Assembly: GCA_947687605.1 (NCBI GenBank)
Contig: CANTUT010001530.1
Location: forward strand, 16,001-80,000
Direction: 5' to 3'
DNA: 64,000 nt
Source: Reutealis trisperma
Taxonomy: Eukaryota; Streptophyta; Magnoliopsida; Malpighiales; Euphorbiaceae
The notes below the pieces were generated by a model. It saw nothing but the letters and a program-made list of their open reading frames with translations, had not been told where the DNA came from and did not search any database. Of the stretch, positions 1 to 11,734 are shown piece after piece. The first letter of the stretch is position 1, and every line of letters starts with the position of its first letter. A program made the translations under genes and the position numbers.

Positions 1-151
1 CAGTTTATGAAATAAAACGCAAGATTATTAATTTTTTTTTGTGTACTTAAATAATTATTTGAAATGACGTCAATTTTTATACAAAAAATTTATTGTTAAT
101 TATTTGTTCTACATAATTTATTATAGTGTCAAGTTATACTAAGTATGTGAA

Positions 152-1406
152 TAGGGCTGAGTACGGTTCGGTCCAATCCGAAGATTTGAAAATCTCTAGA
201 ATTGGATTGAATTTCGGGTATTTTAATTTTTAAAGATTCAGAACCAGAACCGAAATAAAAAATCTCTGTATTGTATTGTTCCGAAAATTTTAGGACAATA
301 CAATTCGGGGATCGGATATTTTGGTTCCAGTCCAATCCAATTCAATCTAAAATGGAGATTCACAGAAAATACATTTAATAATTAATTTCTTATAATTAAT
401 CGTACAATTTTAAGTTTTATTTTTTATGAAATTTGGGTTTAATAAATTAATATATTATATTAATAATTATAATATATGATTAAATGATTATATTAATAAA
501 TTAATACATTATGTTAATATATATAATTATATATCAAAACTATATATTAATAGTTTTTGTAATATAATTATATATAATACTTAAAGTTAACACATAATTT
601 CTTATAATTAATTTCTAACTTTTTATACAAACTATTAATTATCTATTACAAGTACTTTCTTATTGATAATCTATCACACAAATATTAATTAATAAAAAAA
701 ATTATCAATATTATAATATTAGATACCAATAAAAGTTAATTAATCAAAAACTTTATTAGTATCACATAAATTTTATTAGTACATCATATTTTCTTATTAT
801 CACTCATTAATTAATCATAACATATATTAAAAGTTTTTATTCTAAAACATATAAGTAGTAAATTTTAAATTTTTAATTGTAATATGCGATCATATCTTAG
901 TATTATTAAAAATTAATACATATTATATTACTAATTTTTCATTGATGTAATTTTAATGAATCTAACATTTAAGTAAATTATATAAATATTACTAGTTATA
1001 TTTCATTGAATTAAGGTATATATATTTTTAATTATAGATTTATAATTCATTTAAATTTTATTTTTATATAATCTTAATATAATTTGATAACTGTTATAAT
1101 GACATATATAATCTTATAATTTTTGTGTTATCTATATATTATTCAATTAACATTATTTATATATTATAAATAAAAAACTAAAAAATTTCGGTTATTTCGG
1201 TCTAATCCAATTAAGTATAGTTTGGTTCAATTTGGTCCAATTCTCGGTCCGAATATACATTAATCTCCAGAACCATACCAAAATATTTTATTCGGTCCAA
1301 TTCGGTTTGGAAAAAGTCAAAAGTCAATGGTTCGGTTCAGTTCTGGAGATTTTCGGTCTGGTTATTTGGTTCAATTCAGAATTTTGAATCTCCATGCTCA
1401 GCCATA
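152..1406. mobile_element. Non-autonomous hAT-type DNA transposon (1255 bp)
   Basis: The left end reads TAGGGCTGAGTA and the right end, on the opposite strand, TATGGCTGAGCA. Both continue into GGTTCGGT-rich subterminal sequence in inverted orientation. The element is bounded by a perfect 8-bp direct repeat, TATGTGAA, at 144-151 and 1407-1414. An 8-bp duplication with TAGGG-type ends is characteristic of the hAT superfamily. The interior is almost pure A/T and has no plausible transposase frame, so it would need a transposase in trans. The short minus-strand frame at 129-335 only reflects the GGTTCGG-rich terminus. Confidence 0.85.
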
Positions 1407-1414
1407 TATGTGAA

Positions 1415-1805
1415 TAAAAAAAATTACATAACCAAAGTGCACAAATAGATAATATTAAAGAAAAAATTATTTGTAAAGACAAAAAGAAAAAATTCAAGAA
1501 TCACAAATTTCAACTTTTACTTTTGACAATTATCAACAATAAATAATGGTTTACAACAAGATTTCACATATATTTATGCAAAAGGAAAAAATTGAAAAAA
1601 TAACAAGGTGAAATGGTCAGCTGCAAAATGGGAAAGTGGCCAGCGTTGATTGAGATTCAGGTGGTCGTGGTCGGCGATTAAGATTGGAGATGGTGGTGGG
1701 CAGTGATGAAATTTGATGAAAAAAGGAAGGAGATGGCAGGTGGCAACTAGGATTAGAGAAAATAAACTAGGTCCCTCCATTAATTTATTTATACTTAAAA
1801 TGCTA
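1415..1805. other. AT-rich intergenic DNA, no gene seen
   Basis: No coding frame resembles a protein. The 85-codon minus-strand frame at 1574-1831 has low complexity and lacks conserved motifs. The stretch separates the hAT element from the tandem repeat. Confidence 0.5.
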
Positions 1806-2150
1806 TGAAACTGTGCGTTTAAAATGCACAATCTTGTGATTTTTTTGAAATTTTGCTAAAAAAAGGCAGAAGTATTGTAACATGAAGTGCACAACTTTGT
1901 GCATTTTTGTGAAAATTTGCTAAAAAATGGCAGAAGTATTTTAATATACATAAAGTTGTGCACTTAAAATGCACAACCTTGTGCATTTTTCTAAAATTTT
2001 GCCAAAAATGACAGAAGTATTTTAACACGAGTACACAACCTTATGCATTCAACCTTATGCGTTTTTTCAAAAATTAGAGGAAAATGGCAGTAGCAAATTT
2101 TAAATGCACATTATTGTGCACTTTTGGAATGCACAATCTTGTGCATTTCT
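1806..2150. repeat. Degenerate tandem repeat, about 70-bp unit, TGTGCA-rich
   Basis: About four to five imperfect copies occur. Each has a TGCACAA..TTGTGCA half-palindrome, then an A/T run with TTTGCTAAAAAATGGCAG or a variant, then AAGTATT. Clear copies begin near 1818, 1888, 1955 and 2030, with a final partial copy near 2105. The repeat accounts for the 69-codon minus-strand frame here, which is not a gene. Confidence 0.7.
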
Positions 2151-4145
2151 AGGTAATTTATAATTTTACAAATCAGACACGGACAATAAAATCATTGAAC
2201 CAAATAATAACCATTCTATAAATCCCTTAAGAAAAAACATAAGTTGTTCAATTAACTTAAATTTGAAGTCTATCTCTCCCCTTCAATTTTGTCAAAGCAT
2301 AGCAGCAAAAAGCATATATTGTATTAGATTTGAAAAAAAAAAAAGTATAAAAATCTTACAATTTTCATAAGTGAGATTTTAGCAAAGAAAGGCTTAGAAA
2401 AAACTGGCTCTCACAAGACTAATGCTAACCTAAACTCATGATGATCCTATATAAACTTGAGTTGAATACCCTACTAACACTCTTTTGCACTGTTGGACCT
2501 CTGCTTCTCTATTTATGCCTTGAGGTTCTTGCTTTGATTTGAAGATATACTCTTTCACTGAAATCTCTACTGATAGTATTGCTTTCTTTATTTGTTAACA
2601 TAAAGACTGAAAGAGAGATTAGTTTTAAAGTTGTTTGAGAAAAATAAGATAGGATCAGACATGCTTCAAAATTAAGAATTTCAAAATGTCAATAATGCTG
2701 TGACAAGCAGTGTTTGATATCATAAGAATATTACTAGCAAAAGTATGTCTGTCCAAGCACCATACACAAGAATAAATAAATAATAATGCAATCATTCTAT
2801 TTTTTTCATTTCCATATATTGAAGCCACAACAAGGAGATTAGCTTCATAATGACACTTTCAAAAGGAATTGTACAGAAGGTGGACAAAATTCATGCCTAA
2901 AATTCTAAGCAAGTTTTAGGACTGCTGACAAGATAAAACTTACAAGAGAGAGCAAAGGCTAAGGAGACATGGAAACAATTACCTAAGCTACATGTTTGAT
3001 AGCATTTTGTTTTTGGAACATATTTCCAAAAAGTCAATTTATTAAGTTAAAAAATCTCAAGCTAAGATAAATTAGCAGCAGACTATACAAATAAAAAAGA
3101 AACCAAATATAAAGATGTTGTAATGTATTAAATTACAACATGCTTCCCAATAACTTAATGGCAGGCAAATGAAGCACACAAAATGAAACGCAAAATTTTT
3201 CTAGAAATGAAATACCAAAGTTGTAAAGGGTAAGTCCAAAAAATAAAAAATTCTAACAGCTCATTAATTTATCTTAATAGCATATTAGTTTATATTAGCT
3301 TGTTGTAATAGTTTACCATTTTTATCTCCTATATTTTGTGTAAGCTTTGCTATATCACTTATTGTAATTATTATCAATAAATATCTTAACTTCAATATTT
3401 TATAATAGCAAGATAAAAATGCAGTTAAAATTTTATTCAGAAAATTTCCATACCTATTGTATATCTGCAAGTACAAACCTAGCTAATCCCATTACAAACC
3501 TAGCTAATCCCATTTTGTCCATTGCTACCATAAACTTTTTAGTTTTTTCTGGGCCAAATTCAGAGACACGTCTCCAAAAATAAAAAGACAAAAAGCCAAG
3601 CTGAGGAAAAAAAGAAAGACACTCGAAGTTGCAAAACTGAAAACAAATTTAAGATAAAGTAGAATCACGAAGTACATTAAGAGAAAAATAAACCAACCAT
3701 TCCAACTAAACTAGGATTCAGCCTATTTAAAATGGTACTCCAAAGTAGTGCCATCAATCAGCATGCTCTCAATTCTGATAATCTAAAACAATGAAGCTAT
3801 TTTTTCATCTTTTCTTGCACCTGCCAAAAAACCAATGAAATAGTTCCATTAACAAAGGCAAGGATAATTTAAAATAACCAGAATGAGTAATTTCTTGTAA
3901 CAAGATAGCAGACCAAAACATTTATAAGATTTACAATCACTTACTCACAAGAGATAAATAGGAGCTGGAACAATCATCTAGTTGGCTAATGGTACTCTGA
4001 AACTGTCCATCATATGGGGTATATAGGAACTTGTTCTGACTTACAAAGCACTGCATTCCACATCTAAGCTAAGCCAATAACAAGTAGACTAGCCCAAAAT
4101 CTGCAATGCATCATAAACACAAAAGAAATAGAGAAGTGAGAGATC
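2151..4145. other. Non-coding DNA downstream of the OTU pseudogene
   Basis: This is AT-rich sequence 3' of the OTU pseudogene on its strand. It may hold the former 3' UTR and UTR introns. One minus-strand open stretch of about 50 codons ending in TGA at 2436-2438 has ordinary amino-acid composition but no recognised domain and no clear splice partner. I assign no gene here. Confidence 0.4.
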
Positions 4146-6265
4146 TTATTGCTTGGATTGTGCACCACCGATTTGACTCCGTAATGCATCATACTGCCCA
4201 TAACCATGATACAAGACACAAATGGTATTTTCCTTGCCATACTCTTGACCATATTCAGCTATAGTTTTGAGACTACCAGAAGTTCTATCCCTCATGTATA
4301 TTGTGATTGGCATTCTAGAAATTGAAAAAGTTGAATAAAATTTTATATATCCGATTTTACATACCAAATTAATTACATTTATAATTTCAGAAGTATATAT
4401 GTAATAATTAGCAGTGTATCTACCACATGGATACAATTACCAAGAATCGTTTCATTTTTAAGGCAATTACACCATGAAATCCATAACAGCAAAACTAACT
4501 TTACTTGTATAAAATATGAAATCTAGAAAACTATGTATAGAAAGTAATAGAACTACAAAGAATTTAACAGTTCTTTAATGTTTGAAAGAATAGACAAGGG
4601 CAACATACTTTAGAACATGTGAGGACATCAACAGCTCAGGCTCCCCTCCCCAAACATATGTGTCAAAATCATCTTTAAGAAACTTGTCAAATGCACAAAT
4701 TGCTTGCTGGAGGATGCTTAGCTAGATAGCCATAGCGATCAATTCACACAAATAAATTAAATTGACAAACTCTTCAATTGTTATTTGTAGATAAAGGTAG
4801 TATCCTTAAACTTACTAGTTGATGCTTTCACAATGTCATCCATTAAACAGATACAAAATTTGAAATCAAAACCAAAGATCCTCAAGCAAACTTACCATTC
4901 AGTGTCCCTGCGCCTCTTAATAAATTCATTTGCTACCTACGCAAACCATTTGAATTTTTAGTAAGGAAATCAAAACACTATGAAATTAAACAAGAACAAG
5001 AATATGAATGCCTATGTATATGCGCAATTTTTTATTATAATGAAATGCTTTGGGTCTAGGCTAAACAATAGGGAATAGCCTTTCCCTCTGTAAACCTATC
5101 CCAAAATGCACCACCAAGGTTGTTTTGAGTTAACAAAAAATAAAAGAATCTAGCATACAAATTATGTTTATATGTATAAGCACCATAAGAATTGAATAGG
5201 AAACTGATATGTGCACCAAGAACAGGGAAAAAAAAGTAGAAATTTAAATACATCTTTTGCTCTCCTAACTCTTTCTAAATTGCAATGCTCGTGAATAAAT
5301 ATGTAGAAATTCCATATTTAATAGTTGATATAAATCAAACTAAACTCTTCAATTTGTTTTTCTGCAAAGCAACAAAAGAAAATAAAGCTAAATAGTACCC
5401 AAAAAAAAAAAAAAGAGTTTTAATGTTTTATTTGTACTTTAGCTCGAAGCTCATTTGCAAGTTCTTTCTCAAGACTCTCATTTGGAGATGGTTTTCCAGC
5501 CCTAAGGCAAGCTCATGAACCACAGACCAGAACAAACACCTTCCTTCTCCAGGTATCCCTACACCAATCAAATGTAATAACATGCAAATCCATTCATAAA
5601 ATTCAAAAGTCTTCAAATAATTTCTATTTAGCATGATTGCATCTTCAAAAAGGTATTCAAATAACAATCCCACAAAACTCAAATAAATAAACAAATTAAT
5701 GCTGAAATGAACCTAAGCCATAGTCCATATCAATCACCATTAACCAAGCTTTCTCTCCAGGTAAAAAAAAAAAAATACAACCCATAACAATAAAACAACA
5801 AACAAAGACAACAACACCCACTAAACTGTGCAAAAATGAAAACATATACGGCAAGTAAAGAATGGAACAGAAGACAAAATTAAATAAGATAAGTATCCAA
5901 TCAAATTGGGTAACCCAGAAATCTTTTTTTTTTTTTTTAGTAAAGACACGACCTTTGACATCAACATATAATTAAAAACCACATACAAATCTTTTGAAAT
6001 TGAATCGAATTTTTTCCAAGAGCAAATGAATCTGATTTGGGCATTTTTCTTTTGTTTTCAAATAGCAAAAAATAAAGGAATCTATTTCAATATTTCCATT
6101 TGGATTCAATAAATGAAAGAAAGAGAGAAGAATGTTATTACATGAGAACAAACAAGCATACAAGAGAACCTTTCTCCTTTCCTGTTTCTTTTTCTTTGAG
6201 CTGGTGGAGTGTGATAGAGAGAATCTAAGAATCGGAATTTCATGCTTTTGAATGCAAGACAGCAA
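4146..6265 (-). pseudogene. OTU-domain cysteine protease (deubiquitinase) pseudogene
   Basis: Four exon remnants can be joined on the minus strand: 5438-5558 (GIPGEGRCLFWSVVH, then ELRAK), 4896-4936 (VANEFIKRRRDTEW), 4609-4683 (DDFDTYV-WGGEPELLMSSH) and 4146-4314 (MPITIYMRD, IAEYGQEYG, HGYGQYDAL, stop at 4146). The order and the junctions W|F and K|MPITIY match plant OTU3/OTU4-like deubiquitinases, which cleave ubiquitin chains with an Asp-Cys-His triad. Several lesions are visible. One base is missing just after the first VVH, so the rest of that exon reads ACLRAGKPSP only in the next frame. The acceptor before 4683 reads AA instead of AG. About eight residues seem absent between TYV and WGGEPE. 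The catalytic His of the expected GHYDAL is Gln (GQYDAL), and the DG before the catalytic Cys is EG. A possible first exon lies near 6168-6265 and another near 5719-5765, both weak. The family call is strong; that it is inactive is inferred from the lesions. Confidence 0.8.
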
Positions 6266-8008
6266 GAGACAAGGAGGAACTCTGCAATTTCGAGGGAGAG
6301 AATAATAGTACTATTAGTATTAGGTTAAAGAGTGTTATTCCTCCAAATCCCCTTGATTATTAAAGGAAAAATTGTTTAATCATTCATTGGATCAACCAAG
6401 ATATTGATTTCTCAATTTCAATTGTGGTTGGGAAACTAAATCTGCTTGATTTTCCAAAATTGATGCCGAAGAACTTCACTTCTTCACCTTCGCATAAAGA
6501 AGAAATGGAATTTTAGTTTTTCAATTTAACCCAATCGATTGGGTTTAGTAACAATGGAGAAAAGGAAAAATTTTTCATTTTTCTGGGTTCAATAACAATG
6601 GAGGAAAGTAAAAGTTTAATTAAGAAATGGAAGGCAAAAGAATATCTATTTGTTTCTCTCTTCCTCCTTGTTGCTTTCTCCCCCTGGTCGGCTTAGTTTT
6701 GGTGTGGATAAAGGAAGAAAAAGAAATAGACTGTGGTGCTACTGGTTTGACAGGTAACCGGTTAGAAATTACTATCTCCAATAAAAAAAAGACTATTTCA
6801 AACTCAAGTAAATTTTATTTAAGAAAAACCAAAGTGACGGTAGCACACACCTTATAGGTATATAAAATACAACTTCAATTTATATAAATTATTTCATTAT
6901 TTACGGAGTGGTATTAGGATTGATATCCATCACCCTAAAAATATGTTAGAACCTTATTTCTCATTTTGTAATCATATACTTGTCTGTCAGTTGAGCTTTA
7001 ATTTCTTGTTTGAAATTTGTGATTCTGCTTAATGTTTTAGTCGAGTTTTAGCGCTGGATCATGCAGATTTAGACCATTTTGTTAACTTCGATCATGGAAA
7101 ATGCCATTCAACAATACTTGCCTGTATAAAAAGGGTTAGACTAATGGGCCTTTGATGGAGTAGTAATATTGAAATCATTTCTAGGATTAAAAAATTTCAA
7201 GTTCCTATTTTAAACGGAATTGAATTAAAAAAATAAATAAGTAAAAAAAGGAGTGGGGGTGGGGTTATGGTTACACAGTGAAATAGAATTGAAGAAATTC
7301 AAGACCTTGCTTTCCATGTGTTTGGAAACAGCGATTCTGCTCCAAGTTAAAGTGTTAGACAAGCTAGTGATAGAGCATTGCATATGTTCTCTCTATTTAT
7401 TGGTATTTTGAAAAGAATATGAATTGCTTTTGACCTAATAGTTTAGCAATGAGGTCAGGGATTTAAACCCTGACAATCACCTTTGCCTTCAATAAATTTA
7501 TAAATATTGTAAAAAAAATTTCATGTTTGAATTAACTATAAAATGTGTTTCATTAAAAAAAATTCATCTATTAATGAATTTTCAGGTCATTTAACTAACT
7601 TTACTAGTTTATATTAAAATAAAGCTATGGCTTGTATTCTTGTTAAATTTAGAATTCATTGGTAAATTCTAACAATTTAGTAGAATTTGATTCACTATTT
7701 TTATAGAATTAAAATATAGAATTCTAATTGAATTTTCACTTATGCCAAATATGAAAATGTAGATTTTATAAAGGAATTCAATAAAAATTCATGAATTTCA
7801 TTTACATCAAACAAGCTCATAGGGATATAAATTTTCAATGAGACAGGAATAAACCAAGAAAGTTACTTTCATGGTAGTAAACATTATACTCAATTCTTGA
7901 GCTATTAGATGAATGGTCTCATAGCAACAGACTAAATCTTCCCTTGGACAACTACTTGTCCAAGAAAAAAAAAAAAAGGATACAACTACTTGTCATTGAC
8001 CTGCCTAA
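6266..8008. other. Intergenic region between the OTU pseudogene and the receptor kinase gene
   Basis: I see no convincing gene. A short imperfect repeat around GGGTTTAGTAACAATGGAG recurs at about 6541-6562 and 6587-6605. The 76-codon plus frame at 6627-6857 has no recognisable domain. AT-rich sequence with many AATTC motifs at 7540-7830 may be an old MITE, but I found no boundaries. Confidence 0.4.
7431..7518 (+). mobile_element. Possible tRNA-derived SINE remnant
   Basis: A TGACCTAATAGTTTAGCAATGAGG stretch resembles the A-box half of a tRNA. About 15 bp later GGGATTTAAACCC resembles a B box, and an A-rich tail follows near 7511. No complete tRNA cloverleaf can be drawn and no target duplication was found. 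Confidence 0.3.
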
Positions 8009-11000
8009 CTAATTCCTTTTACTCAATGGTCTGTTGGAGACATTTGCGTTTAATAATTGCTTAACAACATCTCTCATTGTTGGTCTTTTGCTTGGCTCTC
8101 TTTCACTACATCTCAAAGCCACCAAGAAAACTTCATTAACTTGGTCCATAATATTGGAATCATAGAATTCTTCTGCAAGACATGAATCAACAATCCTGCT
8201 GATATTTTCTGTGTTGCTCAATTCACACCTAGTCCACTCCACAATATCTGTTCCCTCCATGAATGATGGATCCAATGCCTTCTTTCTGGTTATTAGTTCA
8301 AGCAAAACAACTCCGTAGCTATAAACATCAGACTCCTTGCTCTTTGTTATTGTAAATGCATTTTCTGTCAAAGACAACATCATTTATTTTAGTTATATAG
8401 AAATGAAAATGTTACCAAAAAGTTAGCAAAAAGAAGCTACCTGGTGCAATATACCCTGTTGTACCCACAACTAAGCTGGAGTTTCCTGAAGCAGAAGACT
8501 GATCCAAAAGCTTAGCTATACCAAAATCTGAGATATGAGGCTCCATATCAGAGTCCAAGAGAATGTTTTCTGGCTTCAAATCTCGATGCACTACAGGAGG
8601 ATCACAATCGTAATGCAGATATGCCAATGCTTGTGCGGTTCCAATCGCTATCCTGTAGCGTACATTCCACTCTAGAGTTGATGGTGCATTTCTTCCATGT
8701 AAAACATCATGAAGACTACCATTTTGCATGTGCCTATAGAGAAGTAGTCCATAATCCTTTCTTACCCAAAACTCCTCCAATCTGATCAAATTTCGGTGCC
8801 TGACTTTCCCTATGGTTTGAATTTCTCTAACCATACTTCTGTTTCCTCCTTTATGACTAAAGGCAATTTTCTTTGCAGCGAAAAGTTTGTCCTCACCTAA
8901 TGCAGCTTTATAAACAGTTCCATGGGCTCCCCTCCCAATGATATATCTGTCGTTTAGATTCTCAGTAGCTTCCATCACTTTGCTGAGCAGCGAAGCTGGC
9001 CCCTCTTCAGCAGGGATCTCAACATCCTGTTTACGTCTTCTGTGCAAGGCAAACATACAAGCAACGCCAAGAAGCACAAAAAGAACCAACAAAGCAAAGA
9101 CTATCATAGCGATTTCCGCTTTAGTAAGGCCTTTTTGATTGCTTAATTGACTTGAACATGGTTTGAAATTTCCAATTCCATTTCCCTTTCCATTGACACA
9201 TAGGCCATTAGTGTTGCCCAAAAACGACGAGGGAGATGAATTAAGCAAGGCCGTTACTGTTTCCGGTATAGGACCTGTGAAGTTATTGTATGAGATATTT
9301 ATCAAAACCAAAGTACGGATTTTATCAAGAGCTGCCAAAGTTCCTGTAAGATTGTTGTTTGATATATCCAGCCGTTCCAGCTTGATCAAGTTCCCCAGCA
9401 CTGAAGGAATTGCACCTGTCAATCCATTACTGCTGAGATTCAATGCATACTGCAGACCTCGCAATGATCCAATGGATGAAGGAATCTTGCCTCCCAATAA
9501 ATTTCCACCAATTTGTAGCTCTGTAAGCTTTTCAAGTTCTGGCAGAAAAGGTGGAATGCCCCCAGAGAATTGATTCTCTCCCAAAATCAAAGTGGATAAA
9601 TTTGTCCAGTTCCTCAGACTCAAAGGAATTGAACCATTCAATGAATTGAACGCCGCATCAAACTTGTCTAATTTGTAACAATTTGATAGTTGAGATGGCA
9701 AAGAACCAGAAAGTTGGTTGTGTGAAAGATTTACCTTCTCAAGATTTACAAGATTGCCCAGCTGAGGGGGTATAAACCCTGTAAACTTGTTCATGGAAAA
9801 GTCGATAGAAGTGAGACCAGAACAGTTACCCAGGCTTAGTGGAATTGAGCCTGATATGTTATTTTTACTGAGGTCTATGTGGTAAAGGCTTGAATTTTCT
9901 GCAAATTCTGGAAAGGACCCTGAGAGGCTATTGTTGCTAAGGATCAATCTCCTGAGCGCAGAACAGCGTCCCACATCAGAAGGAATGCTGCCTTGAAGCT
10001 GATTGTTACCCATATTTAGAACACTTAATCGCTTTCCAAAGCAAAGGTGTGGCGGAATTTCACCAGTGAACTTATTATTAGTGAAGTCCAACTGCAATAA
10101 GCTGGTGTTGATTCCCAAACTTTGGGGTATAACTCCAAAGAAGTCATTTTCAAACAATGAAATGTTATTTAGTTGCTTGAGCTCAGTCATCTCAAGAGGT
10201 AGTTCACCAGAAAGACTGTTATTGTACACAAGCAAGTACTCAAGGGTTGGAATTCTCCAAATACTAATTGGAATTTCACCACTTAAGTGATTACTAAACA
10301 ATTCAAGATCCTGCAACTGAGTCAGCATTCCCAATTCACTAGGAATCTCTCCCTTTAGTTGGTTTCTATACAACTTTAAACTTGTCAAGGACTTGCAATT
10401 TCCCAGTTGTGTGGGAATTTTACCAGACAATCCATTTTCAGAAAGGTCAAGATAAGAAAGCATGTCTAGTTGGCCAAAGGAAGAGGGGATGGTGCCTGTT
10501 AAATTGCTATGGACGATGACTAATTGTGTTAAGCTAGTAGAATTTCCCAAATCTGGTGGAAGACCCCCACTAAAGTCATTGTATGAAAAGTCTACAACAC
10601 CCAAATTCTTGCAATTGCCAAAACCTATAGGAATGCTACCTTGGAAATTATTGTGACTGAGAAACAAATAAACTAGGCTTTTGAGATTGGTGAGAGTGAC
10701 TGGCAAAAAGCCAACCAAGTGGTTGTCATTCAAATAGAGCTCTTGCAATTTGCTACAATTCCCAATGGAGTCTGGAACAGTACCAGATAACTGATTACCA
10801 TATAGCCATAGTTGTCGAAGTTGGGTCAAGTCACCTACACTAGTAGGAATTGGACCAGTGAAACTGTTATTATTCAAATACACATATTCTAAGCTCAAAA
10901 TATGAAACAAGGACTCAGGTATTTGAGCAGACAGTGAATTAGAATACAAACTCAAGAAAGTTAAACCTTGAAGGTACTTAAAATTATCAGGTATTTGTCC

Positions 11001-11387
11001 GGTGAAGTAATTCAAGGACAAATCCAAGTACTCAAGTAAGGTACAATTACCCAATTGAGAGGGTATATCACCAGAGAAATTGTTGTTATTCAAATCCAAG
11101 GAGTTCAAGATAGATAAGCGTCCAATTTCTGGTCCAAGTTGGCCAGAAATTGAATAAGAAGAGAGGTTTAGAGATATCATGGAGTGAGTGTTATCACACT
11201 GAATGCCTAGCCATGAACAAGGGGTAGAGTGTGAAGAATTCCAAGATGAAGTTATGGAAGAAGGGACATAAGTCCAGTGACTTAAGAGTGACAAAAGAGT
11301 CGACCCATCAGAGTTCAGAGCAGAGACAGAAAATAAAGATAGAGAGAAGCAATAGAGAAGCAAGAAATGGTTGAAAACAACAGACAT
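8009..11387 (-). CDS. LRR receptor-like kinase, PEPR1/PEPR2-like (subfamily XI)
   Basis: The coding exons are 11387-8441 and 8364-8009. The 76-bp intron (8440-8365, GT..AG) interrupts the APE motif, and splicing rejoins GTTGYIAP to ENAF. The product is 1100 aa, close to Arabidopsis PEPR1/2 (about 1090-1120 aa). In order: signal peptide at residues 1-23; LRR N-cap with the Cys pair CSWLGIQC; about 27 plant-type LRRs (LxxLxLxxNxLxGxIPxxLGN) to about residue 730; transmembrane helix about 757-782 followed by HRRRK; kinase from GRGAHGTVY (about 818) with catalytic Lys near 839, HRD near 934-936 (an RD kinase), DFG near 954-956 and SDVYSYGVVLLEL. All kinase motifs are present and no stop interrupts the frame, so it looks functional. 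PEPRs sit in the plasma membrane, bind Pep danger peptides and signal with BAK1-type co-receptors. Ligand specificity here is inferred from similarity only. The ATG at 11387 is chosen because the signal peptide follows at once. Confidence 0.92.
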
Positions 11388-11415
11388 ACCTTCAGCCCGC
11401 CTTTAAAACAAGAAT

Positions 11416-11442
11416 GAAGAAGAAGAAGAAGAAGAAGAAGAA
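11416..11442. repeat. (GAA)9 microsatellite, likely in the 5' UTR of the receptor kinase
   Basis: Nine GAA units lie 29-55 bases upstream of the kinase start codon. In the transcript sense they read as a (TTC) tract, common in plant 5' leaders. Confidence 0.85.
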
Positions 11443-11504
11443 ATCAAGAAAGAAAATTGTTTTGTTGGGTAAACATTATCTTAAATGATTAAATAGACTT
11501 GGAA

Positions 11505-11650
11505 GTGTGAAATTTGACAAGAATTTCAAGGTTTGTTCATACTTGAGACTGCTTTTAGACTTGACTGTAGAAAATCAGTGTGAAATCTGTCACGAATTTC
11601 TAGGTTTCTCAGACTTGAGACTGCTTTTAGACTTCAATGCAGAAAAGCGG
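11505..11650. repeat. 73-bp tandem duplication upstream of the receptor kinase
   Basis: Two copies of about 73 bp begin with GTGTGAAAT at 11505 and 11578. They share ACTTGAGACTGCTTTTAGAC with about ten differences over the whole unit. The pair lies 118-263 bp upstream of the kinase ATG, in its leader or promoter. Confidence 0.8.
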
Positions 11651-11697
11651 GGACTTGGCAGTTGGCAGCGTCTGCACTGCAAATTATATTTTAGACC

Positions 11698-11723
11698 CGT
11701 GTCTATATTGCATTATAGACACG
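11698..11723. repeat. Perfect 10-bp inverted repeat with 6-nt loop
   Basis: CGTGTCTATA at 11698-11707 and TATAGACACG at 11714-11723 flank TTGCAT. It lies just outside the inverted-repeat element that starts near 11735 and is not followed by a T tract typical of a terminator. Confidence 0.7.
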
Positions 11724-11734
11724 ATTTTTTATAA

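Noticed and set aside
2436..2594. About 50-codon minus-strand open stretch as a terminal exon
   Set aside because: It has no homologous motif, no convincing acceptor and no partner exon.
5972..6265. 97-codon frame as first exon of the OTU gene
   Set aside because: Only its first ~32 codons could be an exon; the donor and the join to the next exon are not convincing, so it is mentioned but not asserted.
8412..8440. Read-through end of the receptor kinase frame giving a 991-residue protein
   Set aside because: The last residues after GTTGYIAP are intron sequence; a GT..AG intron of 76 bp restores the APE motif and the rest of the kinase.
8938..10656. Several plus-strand frames (8938-9138, 9163-9573, 10003-10290, 10462-10656)
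   Set aside because: They are antisense shadows of the LRR and kinase exon on the minus strand.
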